NCBI RefSeq assembly: GCF_004319545.1
Contig: NZ_CP036313.1
Span: 2,854,501 to 2,918,500 of the forward strand
Origin: Desulfobacter hydrogenophilus
Lineage (GTDB): Bacteria > Desulfobacterota > Desulfobacteria > Desulfobacterales > Desulfobacteraceae
DNA length: 64,000 bases
Reading direction: 5' to 3'
The translations under genes and the position numbers were made by a program. Shown in pieces: positions 9,885 to 19,196 of this stretch (the first letter of the stretch is position 1; the number at the start of each line of letters is the position of its first letter). The notes under the pieces were generated by a model. The model saw only the letters and a program-made list of their open reading frames with translations, was not told the origin of the DNA and searched no databases.

Positions 9885-9976
9885 ATCCGCAATCCGCAGA
9901 TTACGCAGATTTCCGCAGATAAAAAGCTTTTTATCTGCTAAACACATATCTGCGGGAATCTGCGTAATCTGCTGAT
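9885..9976. repeat. Family A palindromic repeat, copy A1
   Basis: A 92-bp palindrome built from short units of the CGCAGAT type. The left arm has CCGCAGATTACGCAGAT, the right arm the complement ATCTGCGTAATCTGC, and AAAAAGCTTTTT is at the centre. It fills the gap between the PaaK-like and WalW-like genes. It could fold strongly in RNA and act as a terminator or processing site. Confidence 0.85.
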
Positions 9977-9980
9977 ATTA

Positions 9981-10985
9981 TTAAAAAAAATAAAAATTAT
10001 TTAAGCCCTGGACAACCTTCCGGGTCAAGGCCCGGATCGGCTTGTTGATCAAGCAGGGCTCGACTGATTTAGGTGTATACCCATCTTCCTTGATCATTTT
10101 TCCCAATTGGGAAAAAGTCCGGTCCGGATACTTGTCCCTGTTATCAGCCAGCCATTTGCAGAACTTTTCAAACCGCCGGGTGACAATCCGGTTCAATTTG
10201 CCGTCGTTATACTGTATGTCCTTTACCTTAAACAGACTGAAACTGTGCAGAATCAAAACAGCATCCGCCCCGGCATCACAGATCATTCTCACGGCATCCC
10301 GGCACTCTTCAAAGGAGGATCCCATCAGGTCCACAGGCTTACTGGGATAAAGCCCGGGCCAGTCCGGCTGACGAAATCCGGACAGGGCCACCTCAAGAAC
10401 ATCTCCATACCATTTTGAACCGTTATATCTTTCTTTATCTTTAAACAGGCACTGTCCCCCCACATAGGGAAAAGTATAACTGCTGTCCATCCATATTCCG
10501 GTTTCCGGCAGGATTTTGAGTGTGTCGTCAGACGCCCCCATATTTCCGGCTCTGAATGCAATGGGTTTCTGCCCTGTCCATGCGGTAAGCCTGTCAGCCC
10601 CATCTGAAATAATTTGCTGCTGAAGTTCCAAGGGCAGTTCTGCAATCTGATCCGTCATCTTAAAGTGCTTTCCCCGCCGTTGGAGGCCGTAATGATAGTG
10701 GCCTGGATGCACATGGAGCTGCACGTCCTGGCCATGTTCCATCAAATATTGACAAACTGGCTCTGTCTCTCCCGGATATCCAAGTTCTTCATTAAATGGC
10801 TCCAGAAAAAACGTGGCCTTAACATCATATCGATTTAAAATTTTACAAATCAGCGGGATACCAAGCTGCCTGGTGCCGTATTGCCCCATCATACCCCGGG
10901 ACGGAGGGATTGGCTCGAGATCTGTTCCCCAGGCCCCGCCCATGCTGCATTCCACATCAAATGTAAATAATATACCCGGTTTCAT
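9981..10985 (-). CDS. WalW-like polysaccharide deacetylase-family protein
   Basis: A 334-residue protein of the NodB/CE4 fold, WalW-like branch. Seen are FTFDVEC at the N-terminus (metal-binding Asp), a histidine pair in HVHPGHYHYG, AFRAGNMG and ILHSFSL near the C-terminus. CE4 enzymes remove N- or O-acetyl groups from sugars; WalW-like members sit in EPS and LPS loci. No signal peptide, so it may act on a lipid-linked intermediate in the cytoplasm. Repeats A1 and A2 lie on both sides. Confidence 0.8.
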   Translation of the reverse strand: MKPGILFTFDVECSMGGAWGTDLEPIPPSRGMMGQYGTRQLGIPLICKILNRYDVKATFFLEPFNEELGYPGETEPVCQYLMEHGQDVQLHVHPGHYHYGLQRRGKHFKMTDQIAELPLELQQQIISDGADRLTAWTGQKPIAFRAGNMGASDDTLKILPETGIWMDSSYTFPYVGGQCLFKDKERYNGSKWYGDVLEVALSGFRQPDWPGLYPSKPVDLMGSSFEECRDAVRMICDAGADAVLILHSFSLFKVKDIQYNDGKLNRIVTRRFEKFCKWLADNRDKYPDRTFSQLGKMIKEDGYTPKSVEPCLINKPIRALTRKVVQGLNNFYFF

Positions 10986-11000
10986 TATTCAACTTCTTTC

Positions 11001-11083
11001 ATCCGCAATCCGCAGATCACGCAGATTGCCGCAGATAAAAAGCTTTTTATCTGCGAAACACGTATCTGCGCTAATCTGCGGAT
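11001..11083. repeat. Family A palindromic repeat, copy A2
   Basis: Nearly identical to A1, including the upstream context TTCATCCGCAATCCGCAGAT and the AAAAAGCTTTTT centre. It ends 1 bp before the stop codon of the GxxExxY gene. Confidence 0.85.
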
Positions 11084-11084
11084 A

Positions 11085-11453
11085 CTAAAAATTATAAACC
11101 AGTCTTTTGTACTGAAGCTGCCTGGCACCAAAATTAATCAAAAGACTTTTCTTTATACCAGAGGCCTTCATGTAATTGATAACCTGTGCTTCCTCAACGC
11201 CAGAAATCTGCTGCAAAGCTTTCAACTCGACGATCACTGATTCGAAACAGAGAAAGTCTGCTTTATAGTGAGCTGTCAACCGGTTTCCCCGATAGTAGAC
11301 AGGCAATGTTTTTTCCCTCTCATACGGTATCTTCCCGAATTGAAACTCATGCTCCAGCGCCTCCTGATAAACCGCTTCCAGAAACCCATTACCAAGTTCA
11401 TTATGAACGGTCATGGCCGCGCCAATAATGGAATACGTTTCTTTATCACGCAT
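11085..11453 (-). CDS. GxxExxY protein (first copy)
   Basis: A 122-residue protein of the GxxExxY family (TIGR04256-like). It shows the naming motif GNGFLEAVYQEAL near residue 22, then basic YYRG and the nuclease-like D..VIVELKAL. The family is related to PD-(D/E)XK nucleases; the cellular role is unknown. Its gene is tightly bounded by family A repeats (1 bp from the stop, 13 bp from the start), and it has no functional link to EPS genes. Probably an inserted accessory gene. The second copy in the window (41824-42207) is bounded by a different repeat family. Confidence 0.85.
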   Translation of the reverse strand: MRDKETYSIIGAAMTVHNELGNGFLEAVYQEALEHEFQFGKIPYEREKTLPVYYRGNRLTAHYKADFLCFESVIVELKALQQISGVEEAQVINYMKASGIKKSLLINFGARQLQYKRLVYNF

Positions 11454-11466
11454 TAAAATTCTTTTG

Positions 11467-11542
11467 TCCGCAGATTACGCAGATTTCCGCAGATCTTTTT
11501 TACACATATCTTTATCTGCGTTCATCTGCGTAATCTGCGGAT
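11467..11542. repeat. Family A palindromic repeat, copy A3
   Basis: Left arm TCCGCAGATTACGCAGATT; right arm ATCTGCGTAATCTGCGGAT after a TTCATCTGCG unit. It begins 13 bp before the GxxExxY start codon (minus strand), so A2 and A3 enclose that gene. Confidence 0.85.
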
Positions 11543-11558
11543 TTTAATAAAAAAAGGT

Positions 11559-12101
11559 TTAGAGCAATGAGTAGGTCTTCAGAATGGCGGCGACTTTTTC
11601 ATCAGTTTCGGCAAGTTTTCGGAACGAAGCCAGTATCCTTGCAACCACAGGACCCGATGGATTTTGAATTTCAAGCAGGGTGTTTACCTCATGATAGTTT
11701 TCCTCAAGTTTGAGCATTTTCGATCGCAGGGGTTGTTGGGCCGTTTTCCGGTCCCATACCATATAGCCCATCAAGGCAATCACAAGGGCCATAACCGAAC
11801 AAAAGAGAGTAAGAATCATATTGTGCATGGCCTCGAAGCGCTTATCCACGGTCTCAAAGCGTTTGTCTATGGAATCGAAACGTTTATCCATGGCCTCAAA
11901 ACGTTTGTCCATATTATATATCAGATCATCAATTCGCTGGTTCAGATTCTTTTGTCCCTGTTTCAATTCCGTAAGGGACTCAACAATTTCCCGGTCGCTG
12001 ATTCTAGGGGCCGTCTCAACGGCATGGACTGCGGAGCAAAAAAAGAGTCCCGGCAACAAACCCAATGCAATGATGACTTTGTATTTTATCAGTTCAAACA
12101 T
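11559..12101 (-). CDS. Small membrane protein with tandem heptad coiled coil
   Basis: A 180-residue protein of unknown function. It has a signal peptide or signal anchor in the first 25 residues. Five near-identical heptads of the form (M/I/V)DKRFE(A/T/S) (about residues 65-100) form a coiled coil. A second membrane segment (about 98-116) is followed by a charged helix. Such proteins resemble stalk or trimeric tether modules. It lies between A3 and A4 and is not obviously EPS-related. The heptad DNA repeats make it prone to length change. Confidence 0.65.
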   Translation of the reverse strand: MFELIKYKVIIALGLLPGLFFCSAVHAVETAPRISDREIVESLTELKQGQKNLNQRIDDLIYNMDKRFEAMDKRFDSIDKRFETVDKRFEAMHNMILTLFCSVMALVIALMGYMVWDRKTAQQPLRSKMLKLEENYHEVNTLLEIQNPSGPVVARILASFRKLAETDEKVAAILKTYSLL

Positions 12102-12315
12102 CGAAAGGCTCCCTCTATTTCAGGCCGCAACAATTTTTCGTACGGCTTCTTTATCCAAAACTACGACTCTACAGCCATTGTGTCAATACGGCTCTAAAAT
12201 TAATACCACGGCAAATCATCTCGTCTCCAAAAAAACACCAGTTCTTTCAAACCCGCAGCATTCCGTGAAAGAACTTATGACTGACGAGATATATCTTTGT
12301 ATATCACATTTTATT

Positions 12316-12346
12316 TATCTGCGTTCATCTGCGTAATCTGCGGATA
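12316..12346. repeat. Family A repeat, half copy A4
   Basis: Only the right arm is present (ATCTGCG units ending ATCTGCGTAATCTGCGGAT). It lies 6 bp downstream of the ATP-grasp gene stop on the minus strand. The 215 bp between it and the coiled-coil gene hold no clear feature. Confidence 0.7.
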
Positions 12347-12352
12347 CTGCAA

Positions 12353-13618
12353 TCAATGCGCACGATCCTGAGATTCCGGGTTACCAATAATATCATGCCC
12401 CTGAGCACCCAGCTTTTTAACCATCTGCATAAAATCAACCATAAAAGGTTTAGGGTCTCTAAGCATAAAAGCATCATCCTTTGTCCAGGGAAAGCAATTC
12501 CACAAAAATCGCAGAACGGTCTCTATTTTACCAAGACGCGCTTGTCCCGGAGGCAATTGATCCCCCCGGATCATACCGATCATCCAGTTAGCATCCCCGC
12601 CAAGAATCCTGGATCTTAATCCCAGACGATACTTTGTCTTTTTCATTTTCTCAGGCTCAAAATGGCTCTGCCAGAAAAGAAAAGAGGTATTAAAGCCCGC
12701 CATAATCAAAGTAGGTGTTCCCCCGATAAATCTGGGGTTAATTTCAAGAAAAATATATTTGTCGGTTTCAGGGTCATAATGGTATTGAACCCCACCCAAT
12801 CCTTCGTAGCCTATTGCCTTAAACAGCTTGACAGCATCATCAATCAAAGGCTGATGACAGCAGCTGATTCGCTGGGTGGTCACCCCCCCGGCCAGGGGCA
12901 TATGATGTTCACCAATATAATCCCCAACCATTAACGGCTCGCCCTTATACATCATCACCTGAACATGATCCTCTGCCCCGGGGCAGTATTCCTGAACAAT
13001 GATGTTATCTGCAAAATCACGGACCTGATCATAAACTTTCTGGAGCTGGACATCATCTTCTGCATAGGCGGCTTTCCAAGGCGCCTGCCCCCCTTGAATG
13101 TTCTGTCGCCTGGTCCTGAAGACCAAAGGGAATTTCAATGCTTTTTTATCGGACATGAATTGGTCCAGGCACATACCTTTGGCCACAGGGACACCCAATT
13201 TCTGACATAACTCCTGCATATAATCCTTGTCAGTTGCCTTATCAAAAGCTTCCCGGGCAGGAGAAAACAGATGAACATCCGGCTCAAACTGATCTCGCAC
13301 ATCTATGAGAACATTATGATAGCCTTCTGCAACAGGCATAATGGAACCCACATCCAGCAGATTGACCAGTTCCGTAATTTCATCAATAAAGCCTGGACTG
13401 TAAGCCGGTGATTCCATGACCCATGCGCTGCTGGAGTACCGACTGTGGGCCGGCTGCCCATACTTTGATTTAACAATGCAATGAACCGTCAGGCCGTTCA
13501 TGGCCAGGTTCCTGACCACCCAGAGCCCCACCTGGGTATCCCCAACAATGGCAAGAACTCTTCGTCTTCTGTCCTTTTCCTTGATTTTTTCTTGAATAAA
13601 CGGCTTTACCGCATACAT
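12353..13618 (-). CDS. ATP-grasp ligase of an EPS locus
   Basis: A 421-residue protein with an N-terminal Rossmann-like preATP-grasp part (VLAIVGDTQVG near residue 22) and a C-terminal ATP-grasp fold (FPLVFRTRR, IIVQEYCPG, FLEINPRF). These enzymes join a carboxylate to an amine through an acyl-phosphate and resemble carbamoyl-phosphate synthase or D-Ala ligase. In EPS loci they may attach amino acids or similar groups to sugars; the substrate is unknown. Flanked by A4 and A5 and upstream of the CapK-like gene, with which it may act. Confidence 0.82.
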   Translation of the reverse strand: MYAVKPFIQEKIKEKDRRRRVLAIVGDTQVGLWVVRNLAMNGLTVHCIVKSKYGQPAHSRYSSSAWVMESPAYSPGFIDEITELVNLLDVGSIMPVAEGYHNVLIDVRDQFEPDVHLFSPAREAFDKATDKDYMQELCQKLGVPVAKGMCLDQFMSDKKALKFPLVFRTRRQNIQGGQAPWKAAYAEDDVQLQKVYDQVRDFADNIIVQEYCPGAEDHVQVMMYKGEPLMVGDYIGEHHMPLAGGVTTQRISCCHQPLIDDAVKLFKAIGYEGLGGVQYHYDPETDKYIFLEINPRFIGGTPTLIMAGFNTSFLFWQSHFEPEKMKKTKYRLGLRSRILGGDANWMIGMIRGDQLPPGQARLGKIETVLRFLWNCFPWTKDDAFMLRDPKPFMVDFMQMVKKLGAQGHDIIGNPESQDRAH

Positions 13619-13686
13619 GTTGAAATTCCTTAACTTAGATGAGTATATAAGCGCCGCTTCAAAGATTATATCTTTTAAATTTTTTC

Positions 13687-13767
13687 ATCCGCAGATAACG
13701 CATATTTTAACAGATGATTTTTATCACACATATATCTATCTGCGTTTATCTGCGTAATCTGCGGATA
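13687..13767. repeat. Family A palindromic repeat, copy A5
   Basis: A diverged left arm (CATCCGCAGATAACGCATAT) and a well-conserved right arm ending ATCTGCGTAATCTGCGGAT. It lies between the ATP-grasp gene and the glycosyltransferase at 13813. Confidence 0.8.
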
Positions 13768-13812
13768 GTTTTCATCTGTTTTTATTTGCTGCCTGAATTA
13801 ATTTATTATAAA

Positions 13813-14955
13813 TTATATCTGTTGAAACACCGTCGCCACTTCAATTGCCACCTGCTCCCATGACTTGACCTTACTTGCCTCAAGCACAGATTCAGAATTC
13901 CATTTCGTTGACAAAACCTTTTTAATACCTTCCTTCAATGGCTCAACCTGTTTCCTGGGCACGATGCAACCGGCACCGGGAACAGGCAAAATATCGCGCA
14001 CAGCGCCCACATCTGTTGCGACCACAGGTGTTCCGCAGGCAAGGCTCTCAAGTACGGCATTAGGACAGCCTTCCCTGTAGGAAGCCAAGACACTGGCATC
14101 GGCCGTACTAAAATACCGGGCCACCTGGTCATATGGTTGAGGGCCTGCAAGGATGACCCGCTTTTCGACACCTGATTTTTTTGCTTCTGCCATGATGGTC
14201 TCATGGGTTCCCCCCTGAGCCGGACCGCCCACAAGTATCAGGCAAACATCTTCGGGTAAACCGGCAAGCGCCCTGATCACTTCATGGTGTCCTTTTCGAT
14301 GACCCAGATGAGCCACCGTAACCAATATTTTTTTGTCCTCCGGCAGCCCAAGGTCTTTTCTGCAGGTATTCTTATCTTTGATATTAAAATTTTCAGCGTC
14401 TACGCCGTTGGGAATGACACTTACCCTGGCAGGATCTGCGCCCAATTCTATGGCCGCCTCGGCAAGGCCGCTGGAAACACTTATCACCGCAGCTGCACCC
14501 TTCAGGGCCTCAGCACATTGCCTGACCTGGGAAGGTTCTTTCATGCATTCAAACAGCTTACCACGCAACGTAATCACATAAGGGATCCCAAGATTTTTTG
14601 CTATAAGAGAAACACCGACACCGTCCGGCCAGACAAAATGTGCGTCTAATACATCCGGTTGCCAGTCACGGCATATATTTTTAACCCAAGGCAAAATTCC
14701 CCTGGCGTAAAATCGCGCATCATTATTTTTAAAAATTTTGGGGGTATAAAAAAACCGGGGCCTTGAGACGCCAAGACCCTTCCAGTTTTCATTGGTGATT
14801 TTTGCCCCGGATGCCAAAAAGGGAAACCACGGAACCGGTGAACAAACCTGCAAATCAACAAATCCTGACAGGGCTTTAATCCGTTGAAATACAAAAATCC
14901 CCCAGTTGGAATTGGTTTCATTTGGAAAACAATATGAAAACGAAAGGACTTTCAC
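13813..14955 (-). CDS. GT4-family glycosyltransferase
   Basis: A 380-residue GT-B enzyme. The N-terminal acceptor domain has a DAHFVWPDGVG stretch; the donor domain has VTVAHLGHRKGH and the EGCPNAVLE retaining-GT motif. It would transfer a sugar from a nucleotide donor to the growing lipid-linked repeat unit on the cytoplasmic side. Its start overlaps the stop of the next upstream GT by 4 bp (ATGA), so the two are coupled. Specificity cannot be read from sequence. Confidence 0.88.
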   Translation of the reverse strand: MKVLSFSYCFPNETNSNWGIFVFQRIKALSGFVDLQVCSPVPWFPFLASGAKITNENWKGLGVSRPRFFYTPKIFKNNDARFYARGILPWVKNICRDWQPDVLDAHFVWPDGVGVSLIAKNLGIPYVITLRGKLFECMKEPSQVRQCAEALKGAAAVISVSSGLAEAAIELGADPARVSVIPNGVDAENFNIKDKNTCRKDLGLPEDKKILVTVAHLGHRKGHHEVIRALAGLPEDVCLILVGGPAQGGTHETIMAEAKKSGVEKRVILAGPQPYDQVARYFSTADASVLASYREGCPNAVLESLACGTPVVATDVGAVRDILPVPGAGCIVPRKQVEPLKEGIKKVLSTKWNSESVLEASKVKSWEQVAIEVATVFQQI

Positions 14956-16088
14956 TTTATCTTTACCAAGTCTTCATAGGCCTGGATATAAGCGTCCACC
15001 ATCTTTTCCATGCTGTATTTTTCCCGGACCAGCGCCTGTCCCTTCCTGGCTAAAGTGTTTCTTTTATCAGGATTTGCCATCAGCTCATGCATGGCAACCG
15101 CCAGCACACAAGGATCTTGAGGATCAACAAGCAAGGCTGCCTGTCCAACGGCATCCGGGATTCCCCCCACCCCGGTTGCAATAACAGGAAGTTGCGCGGT
15201 CATGGCTTCCAGGATCACCATGGGCAGTCCCTCACTTCTGCTTGAAAGGACAAAGATATCCGCAGCGTTGTAGAGTGCTGCAGTATCACGTCGAAACCCC
15301 AAAAACATAAAACAGTCCTTGAGATTTTCAGCGTTAATAGAGGCCAAAAGCATCCTGCAATATTCACTGTCGAAAAGTTTACCTGCCACGGCAATTTTGA
15401 ATCTAAATCGTCCAGTTGTCATTGATTTAAGCGCTACAGCCGCCTGGATAAGATCTTCAAACCCTTTTTCCGGTCTGGGATTTCCCACAGCCAAAAAAAG
15501 GATGTCATGGGCATCCATCCCCAATTCATTTCGGACCTGACCTCTGAGCGAATCGTCTTTTTTGATTTCAGGGACACCATTGGGAATTACCTGGATCTCT
15601 TTTCCCCAATCAAGATAATTCCGATGACGATTTGCAACCGCATTAGATACGGCAGAAAAGCCTGATAAAAATCTTGAGAAAAACCGGTATCTCTTCTGCA
15701 GCTTTTCGAAACCTTCGTACAGCAGACCATGGGCTGTAAACATTAACGGAACGTTAAAAAAAAACAGGTTTGCCAGAGCAGCGTAAGGCAGACTTGAATA
15801 GTCATGAATGTTTATTATAGCAGGCTTGAAGTCTTTAAATAATTTCCTTAATGCCCAGACAGCTTTTATATCTTTGCTGCCATGGCTTCCTATAGCACGA
15901 ACAAACTTTTTGGATTCTATAATTTCTTCGGCTAATTCTCCTTTGTCCTGGAGACAAACGACCATCATAGACACATTTTTTTTCTGCAACCCATTGGCCA
16001 GGTGAGTAATGAGGCGCTCCATCCCACCAGGCCTGAGTTCAGATAACAACAGAAGTATACAATTTTTTTTAAAATTTTTAAGCATCAA
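14952..16088 (-). CDS. GT4-family glycosyltransferase
   Basis: A 378-residue GT-B enzyme. It has GGMERLITHLA near the N-terminus, INIHDYSSLPY in the acceptor domain, AVGNPRPEKGF at the start of the donor domain and SEGLPMVILEAM as the E-x7-E motif. It lies directly downstream of the O-antigen ligase 3' part (9-bp gap) and overlaps the next GT, so all three were one transcription unit before the IS insertion. Polar effects of that insertion are possible. Confidence 0.88.
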   Translation of the reverse strand: MMLKNFKKNCILLLLSELRPGGMERLITHLANGLQKKNVSMMVVCLQDKGELAEEIIESKKFVRAIGSHGSKDIKAVWALRKLFKDFKPAIINIHDYSSLPYAALANLFFFNVPLMFTAHGLLYEGFEKLQKRYRFFSRFLSGFSAVSNAVANRHRNYLDWGKEIQVIPNGVPEIKKDDSLRGQVRNELGMDAHDILFLAVGNPRPEKGFEDLIQAAVALKSMTTGRFRFKIAVAGKLFDSEYCRMLLASINAENLKDCFMFLGFRRDTAALYNAADIFVLSSRSEGLPMVILEAMTAQLPVIATGVGGIPDAVGQAALLVDPQDPCVLAVAMHELMANPDKRNTLARKGQALVREKYSMEKMVDAYIQAYEDLVKIK

Positions 16089-17038
16089 TATTTCATATCA
16101 AGATAGACTACCAACCCCATTATTCTTTTTTTCAAGGATTTGATAATCAATCACTTGGTTTTCAAAAGCTCGTCTTAAGCACACCGGCAACATCAGTAAA
16201 ATCCACACTGTCTCCGTATATATCATAGTTATTGTAAGCCCACAGGTTAGTATGATAACGATGGATAAAAACAAACCAAAACTTAAAATAGAAAAATCAT
16301 TCTGAACATCCGGAGGAAACTGCCTGGACAAAGACTTGATTTTCCGGGTTTCATTTAATGCAAAAAGAATGGCCAGGATAAATAATGAAAATCCTTGAAT
16401 ACCCATTTCTGCAATACATTTGACAAATGTGTTGTGGGAATCTTTTCCGGCATATTCAGGAATGTAACTTCCTATGGTCTGATACCAGTTACCGATACCG
16501 ATTCCCAAAGGGTGGTCTGAAACCATTTGCATACCTGCAACCCACAGACGAAAGCGGCTTCCAGCAGACTCATCCCTTTGTTCTTCGTCAGAAACAATTA
16601 TTGTTGTCATACGATTTAAAAACTGCTGATCTGTCACATACAGCCCGCCAATGGCCCCGAGAACAAGACCAATGGCTATTTTTTTCCGAAATTTTCGTGG
16701 GGCCATGAACACTGCGGCCATGCATCCCATAACGATGCCAACCAATGCGCCCCTGCTTCTGCAAAGGACAACTGTGTTCGCTGTAAAGGCTGCAGCTGCA
16801 AGACATAAAAAACGCTGAGGCCAGGTTTTGCTCCGCATAAGTTGGATGCTAATTAGCGGTAACATGGCCGCCATGTACGCTGCGAAAAAATTGGCTTCGG
16901 CAAAATCAGATCCTCCGATGCCCTCAAGGCGGCCGCTCACATATGCCCTTTTAGGAAGGTCATAGGCCTGTAACCCCAGAAGCAATGCACAAGCAACAAA
17001 AACCCATAAAAGCCCATTTAATTTTTTTCTGTCTGTAA

Positions 17039-18761
17039 CCTGAATTCCCGGCATAAAATTTGCCTAATCAGCCTTTGCCCTCTGATACATAAAAATCTGC
17101 TGAGGTTTGGCCTCTGCAAACCCTGACCTAAGATCATATTTGATGGTTTATTGGCTGGCAATCCTAGCTAATCCGTTTTTTTACTGAACTATACTCAATT
17201 CCCATGCTCAAATCACGCCAGATAGGAATAGTTCACCATTAGCGCTCTGCGCATAACTTTTCCAGCCCAAGTTTTCACCCAATAATGCGCTTATCCGGGA
17301 GAACAACGTAATCGGTGCAATACGTTCTCAGCCAATTGGGCGAATGGGTTAATCTTACCAAATGAAATGCTCCACCGCCTGCCACTATAAATTAAACGGC
17401 CGGCCATATACATTAAGTCCTGCATGACTGTTCTTAACCTCCTTCGTGAGACTGTTTTTCTACGGTTGACCGGAAGATTGTTCTCATCCTGTTCCTCAAG
17501 ACTAATTTGGCCTATGATTCTAAGGGTGTTGTACGCCAAAAGAGCGAGATGGAGAATCAGGCTGTTGCTGCTAAAATGGCAGCTGGGGAACCGTTCTAAC
17601 CCAATATCACTTTTAATTTCTGAGTGAAATTGTTCACTGGTTCCATGATCATGGTATAAATTAATGACCTCTTGGGGGCTCAGCCCGGTTATGGTAATCC
17701 AATAGGTCTCTACTTCGATTTTGGGAAAAAGCAGGGGTTCTCCTTTTTCTTCATATCGTTCAGTCACTTTGAAGACAATCGGACGTGGCAATGCATGCCC
17801 TTTGGGGTCAACAGTTGTTTGCCCGACCCACACACTTTTGTGTTTACAGCGAATCAATTTAACGTTTTCAGTATTCTGAGCCAGGATAAACCAGCCATCC
17901 AAAGATTCTTTACGTAAATTGCGCTTAACCAAGACATCAACACCTTCGTATTTTTTTATTATTTCAAAATTATCCTGACTGTCATTTCCTGAATCAAGAC
18001 GCATAAGAAGAGGTTCTTGGGTGATCTGCCTGGTTAATTTCAATATTTCTTGAATGAATGCCGGGGTGTTTTTTTGACAATGCTGACTGCCTTTTCTAAG
18101 CTCCACATTGATTAAATATCCTTCAGTTCCCAGATATCCGAACATCGGTGCATATCCATCACAACCTTTGTATGTCCTGGAAACCCCCTCTTTTTTCGTT
18201 TTTGAATTGTCAAAGGGGCTGACATCCAGGTCTAAGGGAATATAATTGCCGACACTCGTCTGAACTGGTGAAATGGCGGGTGCTTTGCCTCGAATCATTT
18301 CAACTGAAGCTTCCTTGATAAGTTCATTGGCAGATTCCCCGATCAGGTCAATACGTTCACGCAAGGTTGATTGGGAAGGACAATTGCTGATTCCCATAGC
18401 TTGGGTAAAAAAAAATGGATCCTGCCTGAAAATTTCAATAGCGATGTAGTCTGGCTTACCAACACAAATAAGTCCTAACATGGACGAAAGGATCTCTCCA
18501 TGAGAAATATTAGGATCAACACAATGTACATCCGGTAAATTTTTGAAGCGCTCAGCAAAATTAATGGACTTAAGCAATGCACCTACAGGGAGCAATCCGC
18601 TTTGACTGACAAGGTTTTCATTTCCATGTTTTACATTGATAGTGGTCGGCATCGGTCTTCACCTCCGAAGTGAATGTTTTTTTAATGCCATTATATTAAT
18701 TTTATATTAAAATTTCAATGTGTTATATTCAAAAAAGCAATCTTTATGCCGCTAACTCAGG
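17039..18761 (-). mobile_element. IS1380-family insertion sequence, complete
   Basis: A 1723-bp element. The ends are imperfect inverted repeats of about 25 bp: left CCTGAATTCCCGGCATAAAA, right (complement) CCTGAGTTAGCGGCATAAAG. It is flanked by the 5-bp direct repeat TGTAA at 17034-17038 and 18762-18766. One intact transposase gene inside. The clean target duplication and intact ORF suggest a recent insertion. Confidence 0.92.
17291..18652 (-). CDS. IS1380-family DDE transposase
   Basis: A 453-residue intact transposase with features of the IS1380 group: an N-terminal region with NCPSQSTLRERID, a DLDVSPFDN stretch (first catalytic Asp region), LRLDSGNDS (second Asp) and the C-terminal YHDHGTSEQFHSEIKSD with the catalytic Glu. 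It cuts and pastes the surrounding element. Length matches the family. It lies in the same orientation as the host gene it interrupts. Confidence 0.92.
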   Translation of the reverse strand: MPTTINVKHGNENLVSQSGLLPVGALLKSINFAERFKNLPDVHCVDPNISHGEILSSMLGLICVGKPDYIAIEIFRQDPFFFTQAMGISNCPSQSTLRERIDLIGESANELIKEASVEMIRGKAPAISPVQTSVGNYIPLDLDVSPFDNSKTKKEGVSRTYKGCDGYAPMFGYLGTEGYLINVELRKGSQHCQKNTPAFIQEILKLTRQITQEPLLMRLDSGNDSQDNFEIIKKYEGVDVLVKRNLRKESLDGWFILAQNTENVKLIRCKHKSVWVGQTTVDPKGHALPRPIVFKVTERYEEKGEPLLFPKIEVETYWITITGLSPQEVINLYHDHGTSEQFHSEIKSDIGLERFPSCHFSSNSLILHLALLAYNTLRIIGQISLEEQDENNLPVNRRKTVSRRRLRTVMQDLMYMAGRLIYSGRRWSISFGKINPFAQLAENVLHRLRCSPG

Positions 18762-19196
18762 TGTAATAGTATGAGTCATAAGAAAAATAAAAATAACCAC
18801 TTTCGTAAACTTTACGGCTGGGTGATCAACTGTTGAATATTTGCCCACAGTTGATCCGGTCATAACATACGAGAACCAGATCGCCAATAAGAAAAATAAT
18901 AATAAAATTTCCTGAATAGTTAGTGCCGAGAATCCGAATCTGAGCTTGTGGCGCTGCAAAAAAAAACCTGCGATAGTGGCTAAGGCCAGACTGAAAGAGT
19001 AACGCAAGCCGAGATTTGAAAAAGGCGCTTCCCACCATTGATTTGTTGGACCGATACTATAATCTGCCAAATATCCATAAACACCTAAATGGGGCATAAA
19101 AAGGGCACCGGTTGTACAAAAAAAGAAAAGCCCGATGAATACAATTGATTTTACTGGTAGCATTGCTTGATTCTATTAATTGCTATACATTAGTCT

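Larger units (their letters stand above)
16098..19163 (-). pseudogene. O-antigen ligase / Wzy-like polymerase gene split by an IS1380-type element
   Basis: The gene is broken into a 5' part (18762-19163, ending in frame at THTIT) and a 3' part (16098-17038, resuming at TDRKKLNG). Between them is a complete IS at 17039-18761 with TGTAA duplicated on both sides. Excising the IS and one TGTAA gives one continuous 445-codon frame, normal for an exosortase-associated O-glycosylation ligase (TIGR03097-like). The 5' part holds four membrane segments and the WWEAPFSNLGLRYS motif; the 3' part holds the large periplasmic loop (HNTFVKCIAEMG) and the rest. Short products could start at ATG 17054 inside the IS end but would lack the N-terminal membrane part. 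Confidence 0.9.

Noticed and set aside
9885..13767. Family A repeats as a CRISPR array
   Set aside because: Copies are about 1 kb apart with genes between them, are palindromic, and no cas gene is present.
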